From Burkholderia pyrrocinia (lineage in GTDB: Bacteria; Pseudomonadota; Gammaproteobacteria; Burkholderiales; Burkholderiaceae), in assembly GCF_001028665.1 (NCBI RefSeq), contig NZ_CP011504.1:2914001-2978000 (forward strand): DNA of 64,000 nt. The letters are read 5' to 3'. The notes under the pieces were generated by a model, which was not told the origin of the DNA, did not search any database, and saw only the letters and a list, made by a program, of their open reading frames with translations. This document shows, piece after piece, positions 52,735 through 62,598 of the stretch. The first letter of the stretch is position 1. The number at the start of each line of letters is the position of its first letter. Made by a program: the position numbers and the translations under genes.

Positions 52735-53970
52735 TCATCGCTCGGCAGCGGGACGGCTCCCCGTCGCGAAGCGCGGACCGTCGGTCACGCGCCGCTCGCG
52801 AAGACCGGCGACCACCGCCAGGAACGCGGCGCTCGCGCCGACCGTGACGGCAATCATCGGGCGGGCGGTGCCGTCCGACAGCCACGCCAGCACGCCGCCG
52901 CACGCGGCCGTGATCGCCATCTGGATAAAGAAGAAGAGCCCGGACGCCGTGCCGGCGATCTTCGGGTACGGCTGCATCACCGCAAACTGACAGGCCGGAA
53001 TCGCGATCCCGACGGCGATCATCACGACGAACATCGGCACGACGAGGGCCGCTACCGCCGTGGGGGCGATCGCACCGCAGCCCCACAGCGCGATGGCGCC
53101 GGCCAGATTGACGGCTGCCGCCGCCACGATGACCGAATCGGCTTTCCAGCGGCCGCTGGTCCGCGCGAACACGCTCGAACCGATCAGGTAGCCGAGCACC
53201 GTCAGGCCGAAGATCGCCGCATAGACCGGGCCGGACACGCCCATTTGCCGCTGGAACAGCGTCGACGATTCCGCGATGAACGGATAGTACGTGCAGTAAG
53301 CGAAGCTGATGGCCAGCGAGTAGCGCAGGAAGCGGCGCTCGCGCAGCAGGCCGGCATAGGTCCGCAGGAGCCCGGGGCCGAGCGTCGGCCGCGCATCGTA
53401 TTCGCGGGTCTCGGGCAGGTAGCGCAGCACCATCGCCGTCGCGACGAGCCCGCCCGTCGCCAGCCATCCGAACACGCCGCGCCAGCCGAGCCACTCGGCG
53501 ACCGCGCTGCCGGCCAGCGGCGCAATCACCGGCGACAGCGCCATGCCGGCCGAGATACGACCGAGCATCGTGGCCTGCATCGCGGTCGGAAAACGCTCGC
53601 GCACGATGACGCGCCCGATCACCGTCCCGCTGCAACCGCCCAGCGCCTGGAAGATGCGTGCGGCGATGATCGCCGGGATGCTGGTCGACAGCGCGCACGC
53701 AACGCTCGCGATCGCGTAGACGCACAGGCCGCCGACGAGTACCGGACGGCGGCCGTACCGATCGGACAACGGCCCCGACACCAGCATCGACAGCGCATAG
53801 CCGACCATGTAGAGGGTCAGCGTGAGCTGCAACTGGGCATCGGTGCCGTGCAGCGCGTCCGCCATCGCAGGCAGCGACGGCAGGTATGCATCGATCGTGA
53901 CCCGCGGCAGGCACACGACGAGCATCAACAGGAACAGCCAGCCCCACTGGGGCAAGGAACGCGTCTTCAT
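52735..53970 (-). CDS. MFS multidrug efflux protein, Bcr/CflA family
   Basis: A 411-residue, twelve-helix drug:proton antiporter. N-terminus WGWLFLLMLVVCLPRVTIDAYLPSLPAM is typical of Bcr/CflA members, and loop motif A reads GPLSDRYGRRPVLVGG with GRVIVRERFPTAMQA afterwards. Start at ATG 53970. Divergent from a MocR regulator with 111 bp between, which probably controls it. Confidence 0.93.
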   Translation of the reverse strand: MKTRSLPQWGWLFLLMLVVCLPRVTIDAYLPSLPAMADALHGTDAQLQLTLTLYMVGYALSMLVSGPLSDRYGRRPVLVGGLCVYAIASVACALSTSIPAIIAARIFQALGGCSGTVIGRVIVRERFPTAMQATMLGRISAGMALSPVIAPLAGSAVAEWLGWRGVFGWLATGGLVATAMVLRYLPETREYDARPTLGPGLLRTYAGLLRERRFLRYSLAISFAYCTYYPFIAESSTLFQRQMGVSGPVYAAIFGLTVLGYLIGSSVFARTSGRWKADSVIVAAAAVNLAGAIALWGCGAIAPTAVAALVVPMFVVMIAVGIAIPACQFAVMQPYPKIAGTASGLFFFIQMAITAACGGVLAWLSDGTARPMIAVTVGASAAFLAVVAGLRERRVTDGPRFATGSRPAAER

Positions 53971-54009
53971 GCGGTGAGTTCGTCTCCGGTCGAATGGATG
54001 TGGTTGGTG

Positions 54010-54079
54010 TGGTCGACAGCAATCTAAGGGGAAAGTGATATAAGCTGAAGGACCATTAAATCGAACATCGACTGGACCA
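54010..54079. promoter_or_regulatory. Repeated GGACCA/TGGTC motifs in the MFS-MocR divergent promoter
   Basis: Two direct copies of GGACCA (54050-54055 and 54074-54079), 24 bp apart, plus an inverted half site TGGTC at 54010-54014, all in the 111-bp gap. MocR regulators often bind spaced direct repeats, so this is a candidate operator set. Confidence 0.4.
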
Positions 54080-54081
54080 CT

Positions 54082-55569
54082 ATGCCGCGAGGCAAAGCCG
54101 CGATTCCGCTTGATCTGCCGTGCCCTTCCGGGCTGTCGACCGGCAGCCCGCAGTCGAAGCAGGCGTGCATTGCCGACGCGATTCGCGACGCGATCCTGAA
54201 GCGCCTGCTTCCCGGCGACAGCCCGCTGCCGTCCAGCCGGACCCTTGCCGCGCGCTGGGGTGTCGCGAGAGGAACCGTCGAAGCGGCGTACGACCTGCTG
54301 TGCTCCGAGGGCTACATCGCACGCACGCGCGGCTCCGGGTCGCGGGTCTGCGCGGTGGTGCCGGACAGCTTTCTGCGCGCGGCTGCCCAGTCGCGCGACG
54401 GCACCATCCACCGCCCCGACACGCCCCGCGCGTCGGCGGGCACGACGGATGCGGCTGCGCCGGAACATGGCGTGCGCCCGGGCGTCCCGTTCGTCGCGCG
54501 GCTCGCCGATCCCGGCCTGATGCCGATGCAGCAATGGAAGAAGGCGCTCGGCGCAAGCCTGCTTGCCGCGACGGCGAACGACCTCGGGGCGACACCGTCG
54601 CAAGGCGTCGAAGGCCTTCGCGCTGAAATCGCCGCCTACCTGCGGGAATACCGCGGCATTCCGTGCGACGCCGGCGACATCTTCATCACGACCGGCATCC
54701 GGCATTCGATCGATCTCGTCGCGCGAACGCTGCTCGCGCCCGGCTCGACAGTGCTGATGGAAGATCCCGGTTATGCGTCGGCCTGGCAGATTTTCACGAT
54801 CGCGGGCGCGACCGTGATCGACGTACCGGTCGATCGGGAAGGGATCGACACGGCGACGCTTGATCGCCACCCCGATGCGCGCGCGGCCTACGTGACGCCC
54901 GCCCATCAGGCGCCGCTCGGCGTCACGATGTCGGTGTCGCGCCGGCTCGAACTGCTCGACTGGGCACAGCGCAACCGCGCGTGGATCATCGAAGACGACT
55001 ACGACGGCGAATTCAGTTACCAGACCGCCCCGCTGCCCGCGCTGAAATCGCTCGACGCATGCGATCGCGTGATCTACTGCGGCTCGTTCAACAAGACGTT
55101 GTTCTCGGGGCTGCGCATCGGCTTCATGGTCGTGCCGGCGGAACTGCAGCCGATGCTGTCGGCCGTGTGGCACGCGACCGCGCGCTCGGTCGGCGTGGCG
55201 CCCCAGCTTGCGCTGGCCCGCTTCATCGCGCACGGCGATTTTGCGAAGCACCTGCGCGCCAGCCGCCACGCGTACCGCCAGCGGCGCGACATCGTGCTCG
55301 ACCAGCTCGCGAAACACGCCGGCGGGCGGTACACGGTGTCCGGCGAGCACGCGGGATTTCATTTCGTGCTGTGGCTGCCGCCCGGGACGGACGACGCATC
55401 GTACGTCGCGCAGGCCCACGCGGCCGGCGTCGCGTTGCAGACGATCCGCGGATTCTGTCGAAGCGCCGACTGCGAAGCGGGCGTCGTCGTCGGGTATTCG
55501 GCACTGACGACCGCGCATGCGCGGCATGGCGGCCGGATCCTCGGAAAGCTGCTGGCGCAATCCGCATAG
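54082..55569 (+). CDS. MocR-type regulator (GntR HTH fused to aminotransferase-like domain)
   Basis: A 495-residue PLP-binding regulator. Winged helix in residues 30-95 (IRDAILKRLLPGDSPLPSSR, AARWGVARGTVEAAYDLL), then a fold-type I aminotransferase domain with IIEDDYDGEFSYQ and PLP Lys in GSFNKTLFSGLRIGF. Only distantly similar to the other MocR protein of the window (24290). Divergent from the Bcr/CflA pump and likely its regulator. Confidence 0.92.
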   Translation: MPRGKAAIPLDLPCPSGLSTGSPQSKQACIADAIRDAILKRLLPGDSPLPSSRTLAARWGVARGTVEAAYDLLCSEGYIARTRGSGSRVCAVVPDSFLRAAAQSRDGTIHRPDTPRASAGTTDAAAPEHGVRPGVPFVARLADPGLMPMQQWKKALGASLLAATANDLGATPSQGVEGLRAEIAAYLREYRGIPCDAGDIFITTGIRHSIDLVARTLLAPGSTVLMEDPGYASAWQIFTIAGATVIDVPVDREGIDTATLDRHPDARAAYVTPAHQAPLGVTMSVSRRLELLDWAQRNRAWIIEDDYDGEFSYQTAPLPALKSLDACDRVIYCGSFNKTLFSGLRIGFMVVPAELQPMLSAVWHATARSVGVAPQLALARFIAHGDFAKHLRASRHAYRQRRDIVLDQLAKHAGGRYTVSGEHAGFHFVLWLPPGTDDASYVAQAHAAGVALQTIRGFCRSADCEAGVVVGYSALTTAHARHGGRILGKLLAQSA

Positions 55570-55787
55570 CCGCCTTTGCCATCGTTGCCGCGTTCGGCTG
55601 CAACCCGCTTCCTTCCCTTTTCAAACCGAGCCGCGCGCCGCTAAAACCGCGGCCACCGTCGTTTCGACCTCGGGAAATCCATGACACAAAGGACGCGATT
55701 GTGAACGGAAATGAAAGCAGGCTGAAAGTGCCCCGCAATTAACATCCGCGTCACTCGAACAACATCTATGCGTAACTGGAGGAAGAC

Positions 55788-56888
55788 ATGCCGTTTGCAC
55801 CGAAGCACCTCGCCGCCGCGCTGGCGATCGTCCTGGGCACTGCCGCCGGCAGCGCCGTCGCGCAGGTTCCGGCCGGGTATCCGGGTAACTACCAGGGCGT
55901 GATCGACGCCGCGAAGAAGGAAGGCAAGCTGATCGTCTACTCGACGACCGACACGGGCCTCGTGCGCCCGCTGATCAAGGACTTCGAAAGCCTGTACGGC
56001 GTCAAGGTCGAGTACAACGACATGAACAGCACCGAGCTGTACAACCGCTACATCAGCGAGAACGCGGCGAGCAGCACCAGCGCCGACGTGCTGTGGAGCT
56101 CGGCGATGGACCTGCAGGTCAAGCTCGTCAACGACGGCCTGATGGCGTCCTACGATTCGCCCGAAAGCCCGAACCTGCCGCAATGGTCGCAATACCAGAA
56201 GCAGGCGTACGGCACGACGTTCGAGCCGCTCGCGATCGTCTACAACAAGCGCCTGATCCCCGAGAACGAAGTGCCGACGACGCGCGCCGACCTGATCAAG
56301 CTGCTCACCACGCCGGGTGACAAGTTCAAGGGCAAGGTCACGACCTACGACATCGAGAAATCGGGCGTCGGCTTCAACTACCTGACGCAGGACGCGCACG
56401 TGAACGAGAAGGTCACGTGGGAACTCGTGAAGGCGATCGGCGCGACCGGCCCGAAGCTGCAGTCGAGCACGGGCGCGATGATGGAGCGGATCTCGTCGGG
56501 CGAGAACCTGATCGGCTACAACATCATCGGTTCGTATGCGTATGCAAAGGCGAAGAAGGACAAGTCGATCGGCTATGTGTTCCCGAAGGACTACACGCAG
56601 GTCGTGAGCCGCCTCGCGACGGTCTCGAAGAAGGCGAAGAACCCGAACGCCGCGAAGCTGTGGGTCGACTACCTGCTGTCGAAGCGCGGCCAGACGCTGA
56701 TCGCGAACCAGGCGAACCTGTACGCGATCCGCGCGGACGTCACGGGCGAAACGTCGGCCGCGAGCCTGTCGAAGGAGCTCGGCGATTCGCTGAAGCCGAT
56801 CCAGATCGGCACCGGCCTGCTCGTCTATCTCGACCAGTCGAAGCGCCTGGCTTTCCTGAAGCAATGGCAGCAGTCGATCAAGCGCTGA
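55788..56888 (+). CDS. ABC transporter substrate-binding protein (Fe(III)/AfuA type)
   Basis: A 366-residue periplasmic binding protein with signal peptide ending GSAVAQ. EGKLIVYSTTDTGLVRPLIKDFE and DVLWSSAMDLQVKLVNDG are typical of the FbpA/AfuA branch, which includes iron and also phosphonate or sugar-phosphate binders. The paired C-terminal Tyr ligands of iron-binding FbpA are not obvious, so iron is not certain. Strong Shine-Dalgarno GGAGG six bases before the ATG. First gene of a three-gene importer. Confidence 0.91.
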   Translation: MPFAPKHLAAALAIVLGTAAGSAVAQVPAGYPGNYQGVIDAAKKEGKLIVYSTTDTGLVRPLIKDFESLYGVKVEYNDMNSTELYNRYISENAASSTSADVLWSSAMDLQVKLVNDGLMASYDSPESPNLPQWSQYQKQAYGTTFEPLAIVYNKRLIPENEVPTTRADLIKLLTTPGDKFKGKVTTYDIEKSGVGFNYLTQDAHVNEKVTWELVKAIGATGPKLQSSTGAMMERISSGENLIGYNIIGSYAYAKAKKDKSIGYVFPKDYTQVVSRLATVSKKAKNPNAAKLWVDYLLSKRGQTLIANQANLYAIRADVTGETSAASLSKELGDSLKPIQIGTGLLVYLDQSKRLAFLKQWQQSIKR

Positions 56889-56901
56889 TCCGCTGATTGC
56901 C

Positions 56902-56931
56902 GGCCGCCCGCCGCACCTGGCGCGGGCGGCC
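56902..56931 (+). terminator. Intercistronic hairpin after the binding-protein gene
   Basis: GGCCGCCCGC and GCGGGCGGCC arms with a ten-base loop, no T run. Such stems between binding protein and permease commonly stabilise the upstream message and dampen downstream expression. Confidence 0.55.
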
Positions 56932-56988
56932 CCTTCCCCTTACCGATTTCCTAGAGGCGGCCATCCGGATGGCCGCAGGGGCGAACTC

Positions 56989-58761
56989 ATGCTTTCAACC
57001 AGCACACGCGGAACGGCGCCGGCCGTTGCGCCCGCCACCGGCCAGCGCGACGCGATTCCCGCGCTGCCGGTCAACAGCCTGCAGCCGCTCGCCGGCATGC
57101 TGCGCTGGATCGTCGTCGCGGTACTGACCATCGCGGTCGCGCTGCCGCTCGGCTTCATCCTGTTCCAGAGCCTGCTGTCCGCGCCGTTCTTCGATGCGAA
57201 CAAGACGCTCGGCATCGAAGGTTTCCGCTTCATCTTCAGCGATCCCGACTTCTGGTCGGCCGTGAAGAACTCGTTCATCATCGCCGGCGGGATGCTGTTC
57301 ATCTCGATTCCGCTCGGCGGCATCCTCGCGTTCCTGATGGTGCGCACCGACCTGCCCGGCCGCCGCTGGCTCGAACCGCTGCTGCTCACGCCCGTGTTCG
57401 TGTCGCCGATGGTGCTCGCGTTCGGCTACGTGGTCGCGGCCGGCCCGGTCGGCTTCTACTCGGTGTGGTTCAAGGAACTGTTCGGGGTGCAAAGCGTGCC
57501 CTGGAACGTGTACTCGATCTTCGCGATCACGGTGATCGTCGGCCTCACGCACGTGCCGCACGTGTATCTGTATTCGTCGGCCGCGCTGCGCAACCTCGGC
57601 TCGGACGTCGAGGAAGCCGCGCGCGTGACGGGCGCCCGCCCGTTCCGCGTCGCGCTCGACGTGAGCCTGCCGATGACGATGCCCGCGCTGCTGTTCGCCG
57701 GCGTGCTCGTGTTCTTCCTCGGCTTCGAAGTGTTCGGGCTGCCGCTCGTGCTCGGCGATCCGGAAGGCCACCTCGTACTCGCGACCTACCTGTACAAGCT
57801 GACCAACAAGCTCGGCGTGCCGTCGTACCACCTGATGGCCGCGGTCGCGGTGTGCATCGTCGCGATCACGTTCCCGCTCGTGCTGCTGCAGCGCCGCCTG
57901 CTGAAAACGGCGAACCGCTTCGTCACGGTGAAGGGCAAGGCCGGTCGCGCGACGGTGCTGCCGCTCGGCGTGTGGCGCTGGGTTGCGCTCGCGATCGTCG
58001 CGCTGTGGCTGATGCTGACCGTGATCGTGCCGATCTCGGGCATCGTGCTGCGCGCGTTCGTGACCAACTGGGGCGAAGGCGTCGCGCTCGCCGAAGTGCT
58101 GACGCTGTCGAACTTCATCGAGCTGTTCGAGCAGGACAACCTGGTGCGCGCGATCGTCAACACGCTCGGCATCGGCGTGATCGGCGGCGCACTCGCGGTC
58201 GGCTTCTACTCGCTCGTCGCATTCGCCGGCCACCGCCGCCCCGACTGGGCGACCAAACTGCTCGACTATCTGGTGCTGCTGCCGCGTGCGGTGCCCGGCC
58301 TGCTCGCCGGTCTCGCGTTCCTGTGGATCTTCCTGTTCGTCCCCGGCCTGCGCGAGCTGAAGAACTCGATGTGGAGCATCTGGATCGCGTACACGGTCGT
58401 GTGGCTCGCGTACGGGATGCGGTTGATCCAGAGTGCGCTGCTGCAGGTCGGCCCCGAGCTCGAGGAAGCCGGCCGCAGCGTCGGCGCGACGCGCAGCCGC
58501 GTATCGCTCGACGTGACGCTGCCGCTCGTGCGCTTCGGCCTGCTCGCCGCGTGGCTGCTGATCTTCATGATCTTCGAGCGCGAATACTCGACGGCCGTCT
58601 ACCTGCTGTCGCCCGGCACCGAAGTGATCGGCGCGCTGCTCGTGTCGCTGTGGGCGACCGGCGCCGTCGACCAGGTCGCCGCGCTTTCTGTCATCAACAT
58701 CGCGATGGTCGGCGCCGGTCTCGGCGTGGCCCTGCGTTTCGGAGTGAAACTTCATGGATAA
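56989..58761 (+). CDS. ABC transporter permease, fused two-domain (FbpB-like)
   Basis: A 590-residue membrane protein consisting of two homologous permease halves, each with an EAA loop: EEAARVTGARPFRVALDVSL and EEAGRSVGATRSRVSLDVTL. About twelve helices. This fused layout is typical of FbpB/AfuB-type Fe(III) importers. The gene overlaps the ATPase gene by eight bases. Confidence 0.93.
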   Translation: MLSTSTRGTAPAVAPATGQRDAIPALPVNSLQPLAGMLRWIVVAVLTIAVALPLGFILFQSLLSAPFFDANKTLGIEGFRFIFSDPDFWSAVKNSFIIAGGMLFISIPLGGILAFLMVRTDLPGRRWLEPLLLTPVFVSPMVLAFGYVVAAGPVGFYSVWFKELFGVQSVPWNVYSIFAITVIVGLTHVPHVYLYSSAALRNLGSDVEEAARVTGARPFRVALDVSLPMTMPALLFAGVLVFFLGFEVFGLPLVLGDPEGHLVLATYLYKLTNKLGVPSYHLMAAVAVCIVAITFPLVLLQRRLLKTANRFVTVKGKAGRATVLPLGVWRWVALAIVALWLMLTVIVPISGIVLRAFVTNWGEGVALAEVLTLSNFIELFEQDNLVRAIVNTLGIGVIGGALAVGFYSLVAFAGHRRPDWATKLLDYLVLLPRAVPGLLAGLAFLWIFLFVPGLRELKNSMWSIWIAYTVVWLAYGMRLIQSALLQVGPELEEAGRSVGATRSRVSLDVTLPLVRFGLLAAWLLIFMIFEREYSTAVYLLSPGTEVIGALLVSLWATGAVDQVAALSVINIAMVGAGLGVALRFGVKLHG

Positions 58762-59821
58762 GCTCATCGTCGACGACCTGCATCTCAGCTACGGCGCCAA
58801 TCCGATCCTCAAGGGCGTGTCGTTCGAACTGAAGGCCGGCGAAGTCGTGTGCCTGCTCGGCGCATCGGGCAGCGGCAAGACCACGCTGCTGCGCGCGGTG
58901 GCCGGCCTCGAACAGCCGTCCGACGGCCGCATCCAGCTCGACGACCGCGTGTTCTTCGACGGCGCGAAGCGCGTCGACCTGCCCGTCGAGCAGCGCTCGC
59001 TCGGCCTCGTGTTCCAGTCGTACGCACTGTGGCCGCACCGCACCGTCGCCGACAACGTCGGCTACGGGCTGAAGCTGCGCCGCGTCGCGCCTGCCGAACA
59101 GAAACGCCGCGTGCAAAGCGCGCTCGACCAGCTCGGCCTCGGCCATCTCGCGGAACGCTTTCCGCATCAGTTGTCGGGCGGCCAGCAGCAGCGCGTCGCG
59201 ATCGCACGCGCGCTCGTCTACAACCCGCCGGTGATCCTGCTCGACGAGCCGCTGTCGAACCTCGACGCGAAGCTGCGCGAGGAAGCGCGTGCGTGGCTGC
59301 GCGAGCTGATCGTGTCGCTCGGGCTGTCGGCGCTGTGCGTGACGCACGACCAGACCGAAGCGATGGCGATGTCCGACCGCATCCTGCTGCTGCGCAACGG
59401 CCGCATCGAGCAGGAAGGCACGCCGGCCGAGCTGTACGGCGCGCCGCGCTCGCTGTACACGGCCGAGTTCATGGGCAGCAACAACCGGATCGACGCGCGA
59501 GTCGCCGCGATCGACGGCGAATGCGTGACGCTCGCCGGCGACGGCTGGGAAATCCGCGCGATGGCACGCGACACGCTCGCGCCGGGCCAGGACGCGCAAG
59601 CCGTGATCCGCCTCGAACGCGTGCAGGTCACCGACGGCCCGGGCGCGAACCGGCTGCAGGCCGACCTCGTCACGTCGATGTATCTCGGCGACCGCTGGGA
59701 ATACCTGTTCCATTGCGGCGACATGCGCCTGCGCGCGTTCGGCCACGTGCCGCGCGCGGCCGGCAAGCACTGGATCGAATTCCCGACCAACGACTGCTGG
59801 GCGTTCGCGAAAGCGGGCTGA
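58754..59821 (+). CDS. ABC transporter ATP-binding protein (FbpC/PotA-like)
   Basis: A 355-residue ATPase. Walker A GASGSGKTT, Q-loop VFQSYALWPHRTVADNV, signature LSGGQQQRVAIA, Walker B VILLDEPLSNLD and switch VTHDQTEAMAMS; the C-terminal 110 residues are a TOBE regulatory domain. Completes the binding protein-permease-ATPase importer. A porin gene follows after 168 bp. Confidence 0.93.
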   Translation: MDKLIVDDLHLSYGANPILKGVSFELKAGEVVCLLGASGSGKTTLLRAVAGLEQPSDGRIQLDDRVFFDGAKRVDLPVEQRSLGLVFQSYALWPHRTVADNVGYGLKLRRVAPAEQKRRVQSALDQLGLGHLAERFPHQLSGGQQQRVAIARALVYNPPVILLDEPLSNLDAKLREEARAWLRELIVSLGLSALCVTHDQTEAMAMSDRILLLRNGRIEQEGTPAELYGAPRSLYTAEFMGSNNRIDARVAAIDGECVTLAGDGWEIRAMARDTLAPGQDAQAVIRLERVQVTDGPGANRLQADLVTSMYLGDRWEYLFHCGDMRLRAFGHVPRAAGKHWIEFPTNDCWAFAKAG

Positions 59822-59989
59822 CCCGATCGCGGCGGCCCGCGCGCCGCCGCGCCTGCACGTCGCGCACATCGCGCGCATTGCGCCATGCGATGACCTGCAG
59901 GTCCGGCGGACGTCTTCCGGCGTCCGCCGCGGCCCGTTGCGCGCCGCACCTGTTTCACCCAACCCACAAGAACCAAGGAGACACCGTCA

Positions 59990-61081
59990 ATGAAGTCACG
60001 TGCAGAACGTTCGATTCGCACAGTAGTCCTCACGGGATCGGCCGCCGCGGCCTGCATCGCCGCGCCCGCCGCGCACGCGCAGTCGTCGGTCACGATGTAC
60101 GGGATCATGGACGCCGGCATCGAATACACGAGCCACGCGGCGCCGGAGGGCGGCAGCGCGGTCAAGCTGAAGTCGGGCAACAAGAACACGTCGCGCTGGG
60201 GCCTGCGCGGCGTCGAGGATCTCGGCGGCGGGCTGAAGGCCGTGTTCCGCCTCGAAAGCGGGATCGACCTCGCGAACGGCGCGCTCGACGACGGCCCCGA
60301 CTCGATCTTCGCGCGCCGCGCGACGGTCGGCCTGAAAAGCAAATGGGGCGAACTGACGCTCGGCCGCAACTACACCGTCACCTACGACTACATGCTGCCG
60401 TTCGACCCGATGGGTTACGCTCAGAACTACTCGTGGGCCTCGGCGTCGACGGCGACGGGCGGCCGCAAGGACGGCATGTTCACGCGCTCGTCGAACGCGG
60501 TGCGCTACGACGGCGAATTCAGCGGCTTCAAGTTCGGCGCGCTGTACGGCTTCGGCAACGTGCCGGGCAGCGTGAAGACCAGCTCCAAATACGATTTCGC
60601 GGTCGGCTACGAGAAAGGCCCGTTCGCGGCGGTGGTCACGTTCGACCGGCAGAACGGCGCGGCCGACAGCGTCACGCCGGCCGATACGGTCAACTACATC
60701 CAGGGCATCCACGCGGGCCTGAGCTACGACTTCGGCAACCTGAAGACGATGGCGGGTTACCGCAATTACAAACGCACGTTCCGAACCACTGCGGCAAACC
60801 AGTTGAGCGACATGTATTGGGTCGGCGGGTCGTACCAGTTCACGCCGACGTTCTCGCTGATCGCGGCCGTCTATCACCAGAACATCAAGGGCGGCACGGA
60901 CGCCGATCCGACGCTGGTGTCGCTGCGCGCGAACTACGCGCTGTCGAAGCGCACGGTGCTGTATGCGGCCGGCGCGTTCGCGATCGCGAAGCACGACCAG
61001 AAGGTCGGCGTGTCGCGCGACTTCAACGGGTACGGCACGACGCAGGTCGGCGTGACGGCGGGGATTCAGCAACGGTTCTGA
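59990..61081 (+). CDS. Gram-negative porin
   Basis: A 363-residue outer membrane beta-barrel. Signal peptide ends AAHAQ, mature start SSVTMYGIMDAGIEY, conserved block SRWGLRGVEDLGGGLKAVFRLESG and terminal aromatic GVTAGIQQRF. Strong Shine-Dalgarno (AAGGAG) precedes the ATG. On the same strand as the Fe(III)-type importer, and might provide outer membrane entry for its substrate. Differs clearly from the porin at 32505. Confidence 0.95.
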   Translation: MKSRAERSIRTVVLTGSAAAACIAAPAAHAQSSVTMYGIMDAGIEYTSHAAPEGGSAVKLKSGNKNTSRWGLRGVEDLGGGLKAVFRLESGIDLANGALDDGPDSIFARRATVGLKSKWGELTLGRNYTVTYDYMLPFDPMGYAQNYSWASASTATGGRKDGMFTRSSNAVRYDGEFSGFKFGALYGFGNVPGSVKTSSKYDFAVGYEKGPFAAVVTFDRQNGAADSVTPADTVNYIQGIHAGLSYDFGNLKTMAGYRNYKRTFRTTAANQLSDMYWVGGSYQFTPTFSLIAAVYHQNIKGGTDADPTLVSLRANYALSKRTVLYAAGAFAIAKHDQKVGVSRDFNGYGTTQVGVTAGIQQRF

Positions 61082-61243
61082 GCCTGATGCGGCGGGTGGC
61101 GACGGGGGTTGTTTGCCTTCGGCCGCCCGCCCTTCCTTGCCCAACGCTCGGCGGCACGGCGGCGAATGAACGGTTGTAGCCCGCGCCGCACATCCATCGC
61201 GCCGCATCCGGTGCACCGCGGCCCGGTCGTCGCCTCAGTCGCC

Positions 61244-62206
61244 TCAGTCGCCGCGCATCGTGAACACCGGGCGCACGAGACTGCTTGTATCGCCCCAGTG
61301 TTCGCCGACAGACGACAGCGGCACGATGCGCGTCTCGATCGTCAGCCGCGCCGGCCCGGCCGCGTCGAACACGCCGCGCACCGAATCCAGCAAGCGCGGC
61401 AGCGACACGCTGCCGAGGCCGCTGCCCATCAATTCGATTGCGGTTGCGCGCAGCACCGCGCCCGGCAGCAACACGTCCGCGCCGCCGATCGAGCCGATCT
61501 GCACGAAACGCAACCGGCGGCCATCGGGCGTCGCCTTCGCCGCGGCAACCAGCAGCGTCTGCGCGCTGATACCCCACAGATAGTCGAGCACGACGTCCAC
61601 GCCGGCGCGGAAATGCGGTTCCAGCGCACGCGCCAGATGCGCTTCGTCCTGCTGTAGCGACACGACGGCGTCCGCGCCCGCATTCAGCAATGCCTGCAGC
61701 GCGGCCGCGTTGCGGCCCGTCGCAATCACCTTCGCGGCGCCGAGATGCTTCGCAATCCGCACCGCCAGCCGCCCCGACGTACCCGTCGCGCCGTTGACGA
61801 GCACCGTCTCGCCCGCGACGAGCCGCGCGCGTTCGGTCAGCGCGGCCCACGACGACATCCCGGGAATCGCGATCGCCGCGGCCGTGACGTCGTCGAGCCC
61901 GTCCGGCAGCAGCACGCACTGCGTGTCGGGCGCGATCGTGCGCTCGGCCATCGCGCCGAACGGCGCGGGGACGCCGAAGAAATAGACGCGCTGCCCGTCG
62001 TCGCGGCGGCCGACGCCGTCGACGCCAACGACGAGCGGATAACCTCCGTCCGACGAATAATGCGTGCCGGACGCACGCGCCTGCGCGATCCGGCTCAGCG
62101 CGGACGCCGTCACGTCGATCAGGCTGTGGCCCGGCATCGCGCGCGGCGGTTCGAATTCCATATGAACGGGACGCTCGCCGGCGCCCGTCACGACTGCAGC
62201 TTTCAT
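61244..62206 (-). CDS. Zinc-independent alcohol dehydrogenase/quinone reductase-like MDR protein
   Basis: A 320-residue medium-chain dehydrogenase/reductase. N-terminal GroES-like domain (MKAAVVTGAGERPVHMEFE, GVDGVG, MAERTIAPDTQCVLLPDGL) and Rossmann domain with GATGTSGRLAVRIAKHLGA. No zinc-binding Cys/His cluster, so it belongs to the quinone-reductase-like branch. ATG at 62206. It follows the small gene at 62253-62504 by 46 bp, and both are divergent from an AraC regulator. Confidence 0.9.
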   Translation of the reverse strand: MKAAVVTGAGERPVHMEFEPPRAMPGHSLIDVTASALSRIAQARASGTHYSSDGGYPLVVGVDGVGRRDDGQRVYFFGVPAPFGAMAERTIAPDTQCVLLPDGLDDVTAAAIAIPGMSSWAALTERARLVAGETVLVNGATGTSGRLAVRIAKHLGAAKVIATGRNAAALQALLNAGADAVVSLQQDEAHLARALEPHFRAGVDVVLDYLWGISAQTLLVAAAKATPDGRRLRFVQIGSIGGADVLLPGAVLRATAIELMGSGLGSVSLPRLLDSVRGVFDAAGPARLTIETRIVPLSSVGEHWGDTSSLVRPVFTMRGD

Positions 62207-62252
62207 GGTGACTCCTTGAATCGGGGATCTCGATCGACGGTTCCGGCGGACG

Positions 62253-62504
62253 TCAGCGCGCATCGAGCCACGCGCGCAGCGCGGGATCGCGCACTTCCAG
62301 CACGTCGAACAGGCCGAGCGCGCGCAGCGCGGGCAACGCATCGATCGTGTCGGCTTCCGCGCGTGCCCGGTCGGCGGGCGTGGCGTCGGGATCGGTCAGC
62401 ACACGCGCGTTGACCAGAAACGCACCGATGGTGCCCTTGCGGATCGTCGTTCCGCCGGCGTCGATCCGGTCGGCATGGTCGGGAAGCATCTGTTCGGCTC
62501 GCAT
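62253..62504 (-). CDS. Small conserved-looking protein of unknown function
   Basis: 83 residues, MRAEQMLPDHADRIDAGG to LRAWLDAR, with a well-placed Shine-Dalgarno (GGAG nine bases before the ATG). Acidic, soluble, no signal or membrane segment; contains KGTIGAFLVNARVLTD in the middle. Probably cotranscribed with the dehydrogenase downstream and controlled by the divergent AraC gene. Function not assigned. Confidence 0.75.
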   Translation of the reverse strand: MRAEQMLPDHADRIDAGGTTIRKGTIGAFLVNARVLTDPDATPADRARAEADTIDALPALRALGLFDVLEVRDPALRAWLDAR

Positions 62505-62598
62505 CGCGTCGTACTCCGGTTGTCATCGATGACGCAGTGTAGGCGTGCGAGACCGGCCGATCTCCGGTATAACAGCCATTCGATACCGCTATCCGGCC

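Noticed and set aside
55788..59821. Firm assignment of the importer to iron
   Set aside because: The family also covers phosphonate and sugar-phosphate importers, no Fur-like box was recognised, and the iron-binding Tyr pair was not evident.
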